Of a DNA stretch of 64,000 bases, positions 10,309 through 21,827 are shown piece after piece. Where the stretch lies: contig CM019070.1 in the NCBI GenBank assembly GCA_009667805.1, positions 53,218,451 to 53,282,450 of the forward strand, read 5' to 3'. The notes below the pieces were generated by a model, which had not been told where the DNA came from, ran no database searches, and worked only from the letters and a program-made list of their open reading frames with translations. This stretch comes from Leptobrachium leishanense (taxonomy: Eukaryota > Chordata > Amphibia > Anura > Megophryidae). Within the stretch, counting starts at the first letter, position 1. Every line of letters begins with the position of its first letter. A program made the position numbers and the translations under genes.

Positions 10309-13300
10309 TATATACCAGGCTCCATTGAGCCAATTCTCCAGTGTCATTTCCAAGTGGCATTCTTAAGTGGACGTTCAGAGTTGATTCCTGGAGTTGCGGG
10401 ACTGGAGGAAGGAACTGCAAAACTGCAAGGCCCACTTTTTACTCCGGGCAAACTCACGTCTATATTATGCTTTCTTTCACGCTTCTGCTCTTTACTTCTA
10501 CCTTTCTCCTTAAATGGAACTCCTGCGCCTCTACTACCGACCCCTACACAATCTGCATCTCTCCCTCCCTCCTCTCGTCCCACATGATGGCCTCGCATGA
10601 GCTCCTTTGTTTCCTCAGAACATGGTCTCCCTCTATCTCTCGTGCTGCCAATCACTCCCACAAATCCCATTCCCACCTTCTCTTTCTCACCCTCCTGCTG
10701 TTACTCTATTCAGGTGACATATCCCCTAACCCTGGCCCCACAACACATCCAATACTTCCCTCTCATCCTATCTCCATCGCACATAAATCACCTCCCTGCA
10801 AGCCCAGCAACCTCATTCCCATAATCCCTCAGCGCCTGTCCTCTTTCTCCTGCGCCCTCTGGAACGCTCGCTCTGTGTGCAACAAACTCACAGCCGTCCA
10901 TGACCTCTTCCTTTCAAACTCCTTCAACTCCTAGCTTTAACTGAAACCTGGCTAACTCCCTCTGACACGGCCTCCGTTGCTGCTCTCTCACATGGCGGTC
11001 TACACTTGAGTCATACCCCTAGACCGGGTGAGAGAAATGGTGGCGGGGTCGGACTCCTGCTCTCTCCCACCTGCACCTACCAGCATCTCCCTCCACCCCC
11101 ATCCCTCTCCTTCTCCTCCTTCGAGACACACTGCATCCGCCTGTTCTCTCCTCTGGCCCTCAGGGTGGCAGTCATCTACCGCCCACCGGGACCAACCTCC
11201 CAGTTCTTTGACCACTTTGCTACCTGGCTTTCTCACTTCCTGTCTTATCTTCCATGCCTAATTCTCGGGGACTTCAACATTCCCATTGACGATCCTTCCG
11301 CTCCTGCTGCCTCCAAACTTCTTTCACTCACGTCCTCCCTTGGACACACACAATCCTCCCTCCTCCCTACCCACCGCGATGGTCACGTTATTGACCTGGT
11401 CTTTTCCAACCTCTGCTCCATTTCTGAGTTCAAATGTCGCCATTTCCCCATCTCTGACCACCACCTTCTCTCTTTCAACCTATCTGGACTTCCTAAACAC
11501 CCTGCTCCCCCACCCCGCACACACACTCGCAGAAATCTACATGCTGTGGACCCCCATCAATTCTCCAACCTACTTCACCACCTCCCTCATAGCTCATCCT
11601 TCACCTGCCCTGATGCAGCCACTAATCACTACAACACTACTCTTATCTCTGCTCTAGACACTCTTGCTCCTCTTCGACTCTGTAAGGCCCCACGCCGCCA
11701 GCTTCAGCCCTGGCACACCCTCAAGACTCGCTACCTGCAAAGATGCTCCCGCACCGCAGAGCGTGCCTGGAGGAAATCCCGCTCTGAAGCTGATTTTGTT
11801 CACTTCAAGTTTATTCTCCGGTCATACACCTCTGCCCTCCACTTGGCCAAACAATCCTTCTTCTCATCTCTTATATCTACGCTGTCCTCCAACCCTAAAC
11901 GGCTCTGGTCCACCTTCAACACCCTCCTCTACCCACCTGCACTCCCCCCTCAGCTGCCTTCAGCGCTCAAGACCTGGCAGACTACTTCCTCAGTAAAACT
12001 CTAACTATCAGAAGCAACATCCCAACACAAGATAGTTATCTGCCACCTCCACTCCCACAGGTCCCCTCTGCCACCCTCTGCCGCTTCCTCCCAGTCACTG
12101 AGGAGGAAGTCAATTCCTTATTGTCCTCCTCACATCTCACCACGTGCCTGCTCGACCCCATTCCCTCACATCTAATTCCTCCCCTCTCCTCTCCCTCACC
12201 CCTGCTCTCACACACATCTTCAACCTATCTCTCTCCACTGGCTCCTTTCCATCCGCCTTCAAACACGCGCTAGTTACCCCTTTACTAAAGAAACCATCCC
12301 TAGACCCCAACTCTCCATCCAACTACCGCCCTGTATCCCTGCTTCCCTTCACATCAAAGCTCTTAGAAAAACTAGTCTTCAACCGCCTCTCCCTCTTCCT
12401 GTCCTCCAATTCCCTACTTGACCCCTGCAATCTGGCTTCCGTCCCCTACACTCAACTGAAACTGCCCTCACCAAAGTCACCAACGACCTCCTAACTGCTA
12501 AAAAACACGGCCACTATTCTATTCTCATCCTGCTTGACCTCTCGGCTGCTTTTGACACTGTTGACCACCCCCTCCTTCTACAGACCCTCAACTCTCTGGG
12601 TCTTGGTGACACTGCCCTTGCTTGGGTGGACTCCTATTTATCCAACAGGTCCTTCTGTGTGTCCTTTGCTGGTAACTCCTCCTCTTCATTGCCTCTATCT
12701 GTTGGTGTACCTCAAGGCTCTGTCCTTGGTCCTCTGCTCTTTTCCCATCTACACCTCCTCCCTGGGCAAAATCATCAACAGCTTTGGCTTTAATTACCAC
12801 CTCTACGCTGATGACACGCAGATCTACCTCTCTACCCCTGATCTCTCTCCCCCTGTCCTTTCAAAAGTCAGTGACTGTTTATCTGGCATCTCCTCCTGGA
12901 TGGCCTCCCACCACCTAAAGATCAACATGTCAAAGACTGAGCTCCTACTTATTCCTCCCTCCAATGCCTCCCCACCTCCTGACTTCTCTATCATGGTGGA
13001 GGGTATCACCATCTCCCCATCAAACCAAGTTCGCTGTCTTGGAGGTACACTTGACTCTGCTCTTTCCTTCATCCCCCACATCCAGTCTCTTTCCTCCTCC
13101 TGCCAATACCAACTGCGTAATATTTCCAGAATTCGGCCATTTCTTACCGCTGTCACCACAAAACAACTCATACACGCCCTGGTAATCTCCTGACTCGACT
13201 ATTGCAATAATCTCTTATCTGGCCTCCCTCTGTCCCGCCTCTCCCCCCTACAATCCATCCTGAACGCCTCCGCCAGGCTAATTCACCTCACCCGCCCTCT

Positions 13301-13870
13301 GTCTCTGCCGCTCCCCTCTGCGAGTCCCTTCACTGGCTCCCCATCCACTGCAGAATTAAGTTCAAAATCCTTATCCTTACCTACAAAACCCTCACTAACT
13401 ATCAGCGCCCCACTACCTGTCCTCACTAATCACCAAATACACCCCAGCCCGCTCCCTAAGGTCAAACAGTGACCTGCGCCTAGCTTCTCCCCGCATCACC
13501 TCTTCCCATGATAGACTGCAGGATTTCTCACGCGCAGCCTCCACTCTCTGGAACGCTCTCCCTCGTACTGTCAGACTTTCCCCTAACTTCTCTTCCTTCA
13601 AACGCTCCCTTAAAACATTCCTATTTAGGGAAGCCTACCACCCAACTCACTGACGCAACCATCAATCACTCTCACCTTACAGTCCTCTCCTCCTGTTTCC
13701 AACCCCAACCCTCCTAGATTGTGAGTTCCTACGGGAATAGGGCCCTCATCTCCTCCTGTACTGTTTGTCAAATGTTGTTCAATGTATTGTAACCCTGTCT
13801 ATACTGTGCTTATTGTACAGCGCTGCGGAATATGCTGGCGCTTTATAAATAATGAATAATAATAATAATA
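10309..13870 (+). mobile_element. L2-clade non-LTR retrotransposon, nearly full length
   Basis: The host sequence ATTTATA is duplicated at 10302-10308 and 13871-13877. The 3' end has the L2-type tail TGTACAGCGCTGCGGAATATGCTGGCGCTTTATAAATAATG followed by AATAAT repeats. A leader of about 160 bp precedes the ORF, so the copy is not strongly 5' truncated. Coding capacity is an endonuclease-reverse transcriptase polyprotein, now frameshifted. This copy cannot move itself, but it carries a complete recognition tail. Confidence 0.9.
10467..13400 (+). pseudogene. L2 ORF2 relic: 2A-like leader, endonuclease, reverse transcriptase
   Basis: From ATG 10467 the frame gives a Leu-rich N-terminus, a hydrophobic LLFLTLLLLLYS segment and the 2A-like GDISPNPGP (10713-10739). 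The apurinic-type endonuclease follows: LWNARS near 10858, then VIYRPPG, LGDFNI, DLVFSN and SDHHLL between 11170 and 11470. Reverse transcriptase motifs are NYRPVSLLP near 12320, [13 protein letters not shown] near 12530, [13 protein letters not shown] near 12700 and the catalytic YADDTQIY near 12805. The ORF is broken by frameshifts near 10932 (between SFNS and LTETWL), 12000, 12440-12530 and 12740, and by an in-frame TGA at about 13191. Catalytic motifs are still recognisable, so decay is moderate. Confidence 0.88.
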
Positions 13871-14482
13871 ATTTATAGATTTTTTAGGATATTTTAAGCA
13901 TTTTGCGGGATTTTTTTTAACTTATTTTTTCTGTAACAGCCCTTTTTATTATCATTCCCTGGACCTCATATGTAAATTTCAGACATTTTCGCTCAGTAGG
14001 TTCTTTGCAAACAGCATTTCACTTTTCAAACATTCAAGCAAACTGTTTTTCTAATTTATTCACTGCGGTGTTGGCTTTTTCTGGCGGCTGCGCTATGTGT
14101 GATCAGCTCCTGCTTGGGTCTTTGCAGCGTTTTCGGCGGAGTTAATCCAGTTGTTTTTTGCAGGTTTCAGTGTGCGTGTGCCGGGTTTTGCGGTTAGTTT
14201 TCGGCGGGATTTCGGTGGCCCTGTGGTGCTTGCTGAATACACCGCAGGGTCGCCGAAATGGGATCGCCAAATCGTACCGAATTGAAGAGAACGAAAAGTC
14301 ACCGAATGTGCGGTGACTTTTCGATTCTCTTTGAATTACCCTGTATATTTTAAGATGCCTGGCTTAGAGTTGCCACCTTGTAACGGTATTTCTCAGTTGA
14401 AAAATGTATGATTTTCATTCCTTGACAATGTGTAGAATTCACATTCCGCAGAGGGAAATCTATACTAGGTAAATCAGTACCA

Positions 14483-14684
14483 GCTGGGTGGAGTAGAGGT
14501 AACATCACTGCTCTGCGTGGAGATAGCCTGTGGAGACACAGGTATGAATCCCAGCAAGAGCACCTCTCCAGTAAGTGTCCTTGGCAAGACACCTAACGGT
14601 ACATACTCGCCACCCAGGACATACTTAAAAACAAGAGAAATCTCAATGTATCCTTCCTGGTAAAATACTTTCTCAAAAAAAAAA
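14483..14684 (+). mobile_element. tRNA-derived SINE
   Basis: The head GGGTGGAGTAGAGGTAACAT resembles an A-box region and GGTATGAATCC at 14541-14551 is a B box. The body runs through CCAGCAAGAGCACCTCTCCA to CCTTCCTGGTAAAATACTTT and ends in an A10 tail. It has lost tRNA folding, so this is a SINE and not a tRNA gene. Confidence 0.82.
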
Positions 14685-15081
14685 TTGTGGTAACTTCTAC
14701 TGGATCCCAAAATGTCAGTGAGTGTGTTGAGTCACACGACTTGTTTAGAGTATTCTGACACAGCCTAAATTAAGGTGACAGACAGTGTGTATGTGTCTAA
14801 ACAGATTTTTAAGAGTTTCCTTTTCTGTGCTTCTTGTCCTGCCAACACTTGTGCCGTTTCCAAGATTTTGGTACTGGTATCCAGTCAAAATAAAGAGTTT
14901 CCTACAAGCGATTCAGTAATGTTTAGCATGCACAATCATGCTGGAAACCAGAGGTTTATGCTCTAGAGAAAGCCGCACATAAGCTTGTACCAAACTCTGG
15001 TGTTTATTAAGTTTATTTTTTGTGTATTTCTAAAGCTCAGTCCAGGTTAACTGCTTAAGGACTAATGATATTTACTTTATA

Positions 15082-15824
15082 AGGGTTATTCAGAGAGAGT
15101 CGAACTGGCCTCAATATTGCACCGAACAGTGAATCTCCCTGTACGGTGTAATTTCAGGGCCACTTGGCTATTCAAAACCTGGCAAAGCGCCAAATATTGG
15201 CGAATTGCCAGCGAAATACGGTGATCTTCGGTAGCAGTGGAAACCCCCTAGAAAAGCAATCGTTAATTTATTCAGAGAGCGCCGAACAGCAGTGAAATAT
15301 CAGTGTAATGCCCAGGTGTTCCGTGGTTTCATTCGGCACGTTTAATCAGGCGAATCCCATAGGTTTCATTGTTAAAAATATTCCCGTTTTTATTAAACCA
15401 TTTATTCTTTTAATTTTGCAGCATTTTCCAGGATTTTTTGTAATAGCGTTTTTTTTCTGTAACAGACCTTTTTATAATCATTCACAGGACCTTATATATT
15501 AATTTCAGCCATTTTCGTCCAGTAGTTTTCTTGCAAACAGCGTTTAAAATTGTAAAAGTTGCAGACTTTTTTTTTTCTTCTCCTTCTTTATTTTACCCCA
15601 TTTGTCGGCTTGTCAGCTTTTTTCAGTGGCGGACGCACTCAGTAAGTTTGCGGTGGCTTATCGGATCTGATATTTTGCGGTGGTTTTTCCGTTCAATTCG
15701 GCAGATTCTCCCTGCGGTGAATGCTAAATTCACTGCAGGGTCGGGGAATTTGATTCCTCGAAGTACGAGGAACGAAAGAGCACCAAAATGTCGGTGACAT
15801 TTCAATGCTCTCTTAATAACCCCT
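15082..15824 (+). mobile_element. Diverged relative of the hairpin-rich MITE
   Basis: AGGGTTATTCAGAGAGAGTC at the left and TCTTAATAACCCCT at the right, with ATA on both flanks (15079-15081, 15825-15827). The internal order matches the main family (GGCGAATTGCC hairpin, ATAGGTTTCATTGTTAAAAA, CTGTAACAG, GAACGAAAGAGCACC...GGTG), but identity is clearly lower, suggesting a separate subfamily. Confidence 0.75.
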
Positions 15825-15827
15825 ATA

Positions 15828-16810
15828 GTCACTATGGTGGCTAGCCATGTCCTCTTATTATACCTGGTGCTTTAAACATCACTGCAGTGATTACATGGGT
15901 AGAATGTCTTTCTTGCAACATAATATTCAAAGACGAGGTTGCTATGATAATAAATCTCTTAACCCCTTCACTGCTGAGCCATTTCACCCCATCTCTGAGC
16001 TCATTTTGACCAGTATTTGCTCTTCATGTCTAACTGCTCTTTGAAGTCATGTTTCATTGCAGAACCCAGACAAATTATATATCATTTTTTTCTCTTTTTG
16101 TGCGGAAAAATAAATTGCACTGCGCGAGCGCACTTGCGCAGAGAATGTAATATGGCCCTTTATCTTTTATGAAGCATTGTCATGTTTGGCATCATTTGAA
16201 AGGCTTTTACATTGATACTTCACTTCTACAACTGATATGTGATATGATAAGTGCAGATATTGGGATTCGAATGACCCCCCATTTCCAAATGCTGTTTACC
16301 TATGTTCACGTTAAGGAGGTGCGTCTGACATCAGTGCATGCACTTGCCATTAGTTCTGTGAGCTGATCACCAGAAGAGACAGGTCGCTGGGGAATTGTTC
16401 GGCAGCTTTGTAGCCTGTAGGTCGAGTGGAGAGTAGGTATGTACTGGCCATAGGGACTACAGGGAGATTCCCGGTGGGCCGATGGCTCAGTGGGCCAGTG
16501 TGAATGCTGGGTAACCGCCTGACTCGCACTGCCCCTAATGGATGAGGGGAGAACAAAAACAGACGCGGTCTGCCGCAGTCTCATATTGGGGCCACCGCTG
16601 CACATACACCTCATTTACAATCCTGAGCTATACCTCATTTACAATCTTGTGCCTCAAATGAGGAAATTTAACCTAGAAACAATTCAGAAATTAAATGACT
16701 TGCATAGCAGTGCACGGCAGAATCAGGAGTCCTGAACAGCAACCTCTTACTGACCCCGAAAAAATAAAAAGTATCTTTGTAATTGTCAAATCCTTCATTA
16801 GGCAGGAGAA
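15828..16810. other. Mostly unassigned; contains one truncated Harbinger-like end
   Basis: The segment 16095-16156 ends TTGCGCAGAGAATGTAATATGGCCC, the right terminus of the GCGC-rich Harbinger-like family, without its left half. A TATTAATTACTTTC-type A+T stretch and the remainder show no ORF, RNA or repeat boundary I can support. Confidence 0.4.
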
Positions 16811-16813
16811 CTA

Positions 16814-17723
16814 GGGCAAAATGACATTCTTCACGCAAAAACAAACGCGTAACGCGTGAATTTGTGCGCCAAGCGTTAAACATTTACGCGCGCAAATCAC
16901 TGCTGGAAATACAATCCTCGCGCATTTTTTCATCCGTCGAGCAATAACGCACATAAACTGAACGCGCACAAATGCTCGCGCAGTTCAGTTCCGTGCGCAG
17001 AAATAAGGTTTTTTTCAAGCGATTCAGCCGATCAGAATTAAGAACCACAATTAGCTCACGTTAAGTTTTTGCGCCTGTCAAAGTCAATCTGCGCATATCT
17101 GCTGCAGCAATAATACATGCACGCACAACTTCTCAAATTTATTGGTTTGGGTATGTGTAGAATGTGTAACTATACTTTGCTGAATTTTTTTTGGGCTGGT
17201 GTATTTGGTTTCAGCCAGGTTGTTCAGGTTTGCTGTTACCACCAGCTTTTAGGAGTTGCTAAAATTATGCGCGCATCGTCTATGTGTTAAATCCTTTGCA
17301 TAGATTGTAATACCATCCTCGTACCAGCGCAAATACGCATTTGCGCTCACAATGTTAAGTATAGGACGCGCGACGTACAGTAAGCTCGCGCAGGTTCACC
17401 TGCGGTAGATGATTACACGCGTTTGTTACACCAGTGGTCCCCAACCCAGGCCCTCAGGACCCACTAACAGGCCAGGTTTGCCAGATATCTGAAGCACAGC
17501 ACAGGTGTTATGATTTGCTGCTCAGTGATTGCAGGATTCAGTCTGCATTTCCCCAAGGTGATCTGCAAAATCTGGCCTGTTAGTGGGCCCTGAGGACCAG
17601 GGTTGGGGACCACTGTGTTACACTACCAATGTAATACGGCATTCGGCGCAAAGGGTTTTACCCCTCTCGTTAATGCATTTTTATACCGGCGCAAACGTTT
17701 GCGTGAACATTGTAATTTAGCCC
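16814..17723. mobile_element. GCGC-rich Harbinger-like element with nested hAT MITE
   Basis: The left end GGGCAAAATGACATTC pairs with the right end GAACATTGTAATTTAGCCC; CTA flanks both sides (16811-16813, 17724-17726). The interior is full of GCGC/CGCG motifs and shares landmarks with 18131-18889 and 48802-49516: ACTTAACATTGTGAGCGC, TACACATACCCAAAC and TTTGACAGGCGC (each on either strand). The hAT MITE at 17432-17615 interrupts it. Confidence 0.75.
17432..17615. mobile_element. hAT MITE, CAGTGGTCCCCAACC type
   Basis: The termini CAGTGGTCCCCAACCCAGG and GGTTGGGGACCACTG are inverted, with a perfect 8-bp duplication TGTTACAC on both sides (17424-17431, 17616-17623). The core GATTGCAGGATTCAGTCTGC is shared with the copies at 38751 and 39160. 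Non-autonomous, 184 bp. Confidence 0.92.
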
Positions 17724-18130
17724 CTAGTGTTTAAAGTCACGGAGTACAAAAAAACTTTTCTGTATATGTAGCTATACTTTTTTGGCCTTTGAGTGGTCGA
17801 TGTTGTGTAACTTTGTGCCTCGGGGCTGCAGACACTAACGGTCAGGCTGGTATTTCATTTAATTATGTGTTAATTAGATAACTCCTAGAACTCAGTCAGC
17901 TGTACACCTTCAGGGACCGTGTCTGTCAGCCTTGATTTAGACCGTTACTCCCGATGAAGGATTATGTTCTTAACACGACATTGTATGTGAAGCAATTTAA
18001 CTTTTTCGGTGTTTGAAGACTAATGATGGCACATAGTAAAAGAGTAACGATCATATACTTTAACGCTACTCCGTGCTGTAAACCCAGAGAAACAGACGGG
18101 GGAGATGGAGTTTTCTGAATACAACACAAT

Positions 18131-18889
18131 GGCCATATTACATTCCTCGCGCATTTTCATTTGCGCGCGCAAATGCGCATTTGCGCGAGGGGCAAAACCC
18201 TTTGCACAGAACGTCGTATTACAACGTTCATGCAAACGATGCGCGTTGTCGTTTAACGCGGATGGACCTGCGCGAGCGTGATGAACTGTGCGCGTCCTAT
18301 ACTTAACATTGTGAGCGCAAATTCGTTCGTGCGCTGGTACGCGGTTGGTATTACAATCGATACGCATCTTTTTACGAACGACATTTGCGCGCATAATTTT
18401 AACGTCTTTGAAAAGCTGGTGGTAACGGCAAATCTGAACGTTCTGGCCAAACCGAAAAACACCAGCACGAAAAAAAAAAAAATACAGCACAGTATAGTTA
18501 CACATTCTACACATACCCAAACAATAAAATTGTGAATTCGTGCCTGTTTTTATTATTGCTGCAGCATGTATACTCAGATTTACTTTGACAGGCGCAAAAA
18601 CTTAAGTGAGTCAATTAAGGGAAATTTATGTCAATTAAGGTTCTTAATTCTGATTGGCTGAATCCCGCGAAAAAAACAGTCCGCACACTGTTTTACGAGC
18701 GCTACGTTACTGCGCTGGTATTACTCTTCGTTTTGCGCGTCGTTTTTATGAATGTTATTTTTGGACGGATGAGAAAATGCTTTCGGATCGTAATACCACC
18801 GTTAATTTTCGCGCGATAACGCTGGACGATGCGTGCAAAACAATTTGCGCTGTGCGAACGAAATTGCGCAAAGAATGTAATAGGGGCCC
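18131..18889. mobile_element. GCGC-rich Harbinger-like element
   Basis: Left GGCCATATTACATTCCTCGC and right GCGCAAAGAATGTAATAGGGGCCC, flanked by AAT on both sides (18128-18130, 18890-18892). Shares the ACTTAACATTGTGAGCGCAAA, AACGTCTTTGAAAA, CACATACCCAAACAATAAAA and TGACAGGCGCAAAAA blocks with the family. No transposase. CpG density is far above the flanks. Confidence 0.78.
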
Positions 18890-18892
18890 AAT

Positions 18893-19964
18893 GAGTGTCT
18901 GGTAAATACGAGACACGTGTAAGATGTTTTCTGTTGTACTTCATATTTACATTTTGGAATCCTCTGCTTTAATGTACTGTTATTGCGTATCTACCTTATT
19001 GTGGCCCCTACATCTGCGAGCACTCTCAGATTTTATTACAAGGTTAGAAATCTTGAATATTTGGTAAATATTTTGCTCCTGAAGTCTGAGCATCAGTGGA
19101 GAGGGAATCCATTCAACCAAAATCTGGAGTGAGCAACGATCAAAATAAACGACCTTTCACTTATGTATAAGCTGGTGGAAAATGTGAGTAATACTATTTA
19201 TTAATAAAACCCCTTTTTTAATACAGTTGTTTAGCAGAAAACTGTAAAATGTAGTTTAATATGATGATGTGCCATGCAATGTTAGTGAGAGGTGGACTTG
19301 TATTTGTGGAACTATAACCCTCTTGGTGCTTTACTATTGGAAGTGTGCCATTTTGCTGCCCAACATGTCAACCCGCGCCATTTTTTACTCCCCTTGTGAA
19401 CTACTTCTGCGTCAAATGGGACGATGGTGGGGATGCTTCCATCTCACTTCCACACACTATCAATTTCGAAGTGGAATACTGGTTCTTGTCACCATTTTAT
19501 ACCCACTCTGAGCATCATGGCGCTGACCTGCAGGTGTTATTGCATCACCATCGTGCCCAGACATTTTGAATGACGCCAGCGTAGGCAGGAACACTCATGC
19601 CTATTTAAACCTTGGCCAATGTGGTGCACACTGCTCTGTTGTTATTTTTACATAGTACCCAATAGTGCGTTGTTCCTCGTCCTGATTTATTGTGTGCCGA
19701 CCTGGCTTCCCTCCTTACCACACTACTGTCAGATTCTCTGTATACCGACCCAGCTCTTTCCTAGGCTATTCTGTGTCTCTGCGCATCCAGCCACTCTATG
19801 GACTGGTATTGCACATGCTTTGACTCTCGCTGTTAGAACTGTTTAATGTTATAAAGCCAGGCTGGTAATCAGGTCTGGTTCAAGGTTCCCCTTCCTTTTT
19901 GCCATTGCTAAGCCTAGTCACCTTAGAGTCCAACCCTCAACGTTAACAAGTATAGATTGACTAA
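18893..19964. other. No recognised feature
   Basis: Mixed-composition sequence with only chance ORFs (about 80 codons or less). No termini, splice pairs or RNA genes seen. Confidence 0.4.
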
Positions 19965-20140
19965 CAGGGTTATTCAGAGAGAGGTGAAAACCAGGATAAT
20001 GACTGGAGAAATTCGAGGTCAAAATAGCCAAGCCAGAAAAATTCTCCCATTTTATCTCACTTTCCAAATCAGCTATTTGGTCTAGATTGTTCATTCTCCT
20101 GGCAATTCTCCTGGTTTTCACCTCTCTCTGAATAACTCTG
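19965..20140. mobile_element. Short palindromic MITE, CAGGGTTATTCAGAGAG type
   Basis: CAGGGTTATTCAGAGAGAGG...CCTCTCTCTGAATAACTCTG; the two halves are nearly complementary throughout, making a 176-bp hairpin with GTGAAAACCAGGA/TCCTGGTTTTCAC inside. The outer bases equal those of the 0.9-kb hairpin family, but the body is different. No clean flanking duplication here. Confidence 0.75.
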
Positions 20141-20207
20141 TGTATCACAGGTCTACTCTCAGCATATATTCATTAGTGGGCAACATATTAGTTAGGCTGG
20201 CTGCAAA

Positions 20208-20376
20208 CAGGGTTATTCAGAGAGCGTGAAAAGCAGGAGAATGAAAAATTCTAGGTCAAAATAGCCGATTTGGAAAGTGAGATGAAAGGGAGAATTTTTC
20301 TGGTTTGGCTATTTTGACCTAGAATTTTTCATTCTCCAGTCATTCTCCTGCTTTTCACGCTCTCTGAATAACCCTG
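20208..20376. mobile_element. Short palindromic MITE, second copy
   Basis: CAGGGTTATTCAGAGAGCGT...ACGCTCTCTGAATAACCCTG with AAA on both flanks (20205-20207, 20377-20379). Arms include GAAAAGCAGGAGAATG and ATTCTAGGTCAAAATAGCC and their complements. Further copies are at 60520-60695, 63735-63867 and 63869 onward. Confidence 0.82.
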
Positions 20377-20699
20377 AAAGTCTTCATATGCTAATGTTTT
20401 ACACACGTGGGTTATATTGTTTATGCTGCACATTACATAAAGCAGGATATGATCAAAGACATCAGTGATAAGTAAATATACTGCGAATATGAATCATCTA
20501 AATACAGACCTTTAACTGCATTCATATAAGTGTGGGATGTTCCCTTTATTGATTTTTTTTGTCTTCGACAAAGTTGTGTAGATTGCTTGGGTACACTTTG
20601 TTCCCTGCAAAATTTTCATTTAAAATGAGGTTATGCAGGTAGTTGTTTAGAGCGAAAAAATGGCTTCATGTTGTTTCATGAACCTGGGTACACGCAGAG

Positions 20700-21290
20700 A
20701 CAAATGTATCCATGCACGTGGGCATACATACATACCCAAACCTATCCATGCACCTGGGCATACATACATACCCAAGCCTATCCATGCACCTGGGCATACA
20801 TACATACCCAAGCCTATCCATGCACCTGGGCATACATACATACCCAAACCTATCCATGCACCTGGGCATACATACATACCCAAACCTATACTTGCACCTG
20901 GAAATACATACTCAAGCCTATCCATGCACCTGGGCATACATACATACCCAAACCTATACATGCACCTGGAAATACATACTCAAGCCTATCCATGCACACA
21001 TACATACTCAAGCCTATCCATGCACCTGGACATATATACATACTCAAGCCTATCCATGCACCTGGGCATACATACATACATACCCAAACCTATTCATCCA
21101 CCTGGGCATACATACATACTCAAGACTATCCATGCACCTGGGCATACATACATACTCAAGCCTATCCATGCACCTGGGCATACATACATACCCAAACCTA
21201 TCCATCCACCTGGGCATACATACATACTCAAGCCTATCCATGCACCTGGGCATACATACATACTCAAGCCTATCCATGCACCTGGGAATA
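20700..21290. repeat. 36-bp minisatellite, about 16 units
   Basis: Unit: CCTATCCATGCACCTGGGCA then TACATACATACCCAAA, with ACTCAAG variants and some shortened units. As 36 is divisible by three and no frame contains a stop, three forward and several reverse frames stay open for 60-218 codons (for example HTYIPKPIHAPG repeats). I regard these as non-coding. Confidence 0.92.
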
Positions 21291-21291
21291 A

Positions 21292-21824
21292 CTGCTGGTG
21301 GCATTGGGGTAGTTGAAAAAAACAAAAAAGTGGTCAGGATATGTAGAGTGCCTCTTTAATAGTAATGTAACCAGTTCACTTAAACTTTAGATTTTTTGTG
21401 CCATCAGTATTGACTGCTTGAACCAACCCTTGTAGAAACGGTTAATAGTGGTATTAGTGGTATTAATAGTGGAAGTGTTTTCCTTGTATTCATCAAATCT
21501 AGAGAGTAGGAAATGTTAATCATTAATGGGGGGCTCAGTGGAACGCAGACACAATGAGCATTCAAACCACAGCATGTTTAATCAAGCACTTCAAACCTAT
21601 TGGAGCTTGAAAGCCTTTGCGGTGTGCCATTGACTTGTCATCAAAGGGTTTTGGCACTGTGAGTTACCCATTAAGTTCTGAAAGATAAAACACGATGATA
21701 ACATAAACAAACATGTAGATTAACAGGTTGTGTGATGGAGGTGGTTTGAGAGAAAAGTCCAAACTGCATTGAAAGGCTGAAAAAAATGAGTTCTTGCGCC
21801 ATTTTTCAGGGAAAAAATTTAAAC
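21292..21824. other. No recognised feature
   Basis: Unassigned sequence between the minisatellite and the next MITE. No coding or repeat signal seen. Confidence 0.4.
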
Positions 21825-21827
21825 CTA

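Larger units (their letters stand above)
9925..14343 (+). mobile_element. Hairpin-rich MITE copy C, split by an L2 LINE
   Basis: The left end CAGGGTTATTCAAAGAGATC is at 9925 and the right end TTCTCTTTGAATTACCCTG finishes at 14343, with TAT on both flanks (9922-9924, 14344-14346). The two halves (9925-10308 and 13871-14343) match the continuous copies elsewhere. They are separated exactly where the L2 element with its own target duplication sits, so the MITE is older than the L2 insertion. Confidence 0.85.

Noticed and set aside
14483..14570. tRNA gene suggested by A- and B-box-like words
   Set aside because: No cloverleaf can be formed and the sequence continues into a SINE body with an A tail; several truncated copies share it.
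20700..21290. CRISPR-like array
   Set aside because: Units are head-to-tail with no unique spacers of constant length, and the context is eukaryotic.
20660..21359. Long ORFs of 200+ codons on both strands with 12-residue repeats
   Set aside because: They are translations of a 36-bp tandem array that contains no stop in several frames. There is no promoter, splice or domain support.
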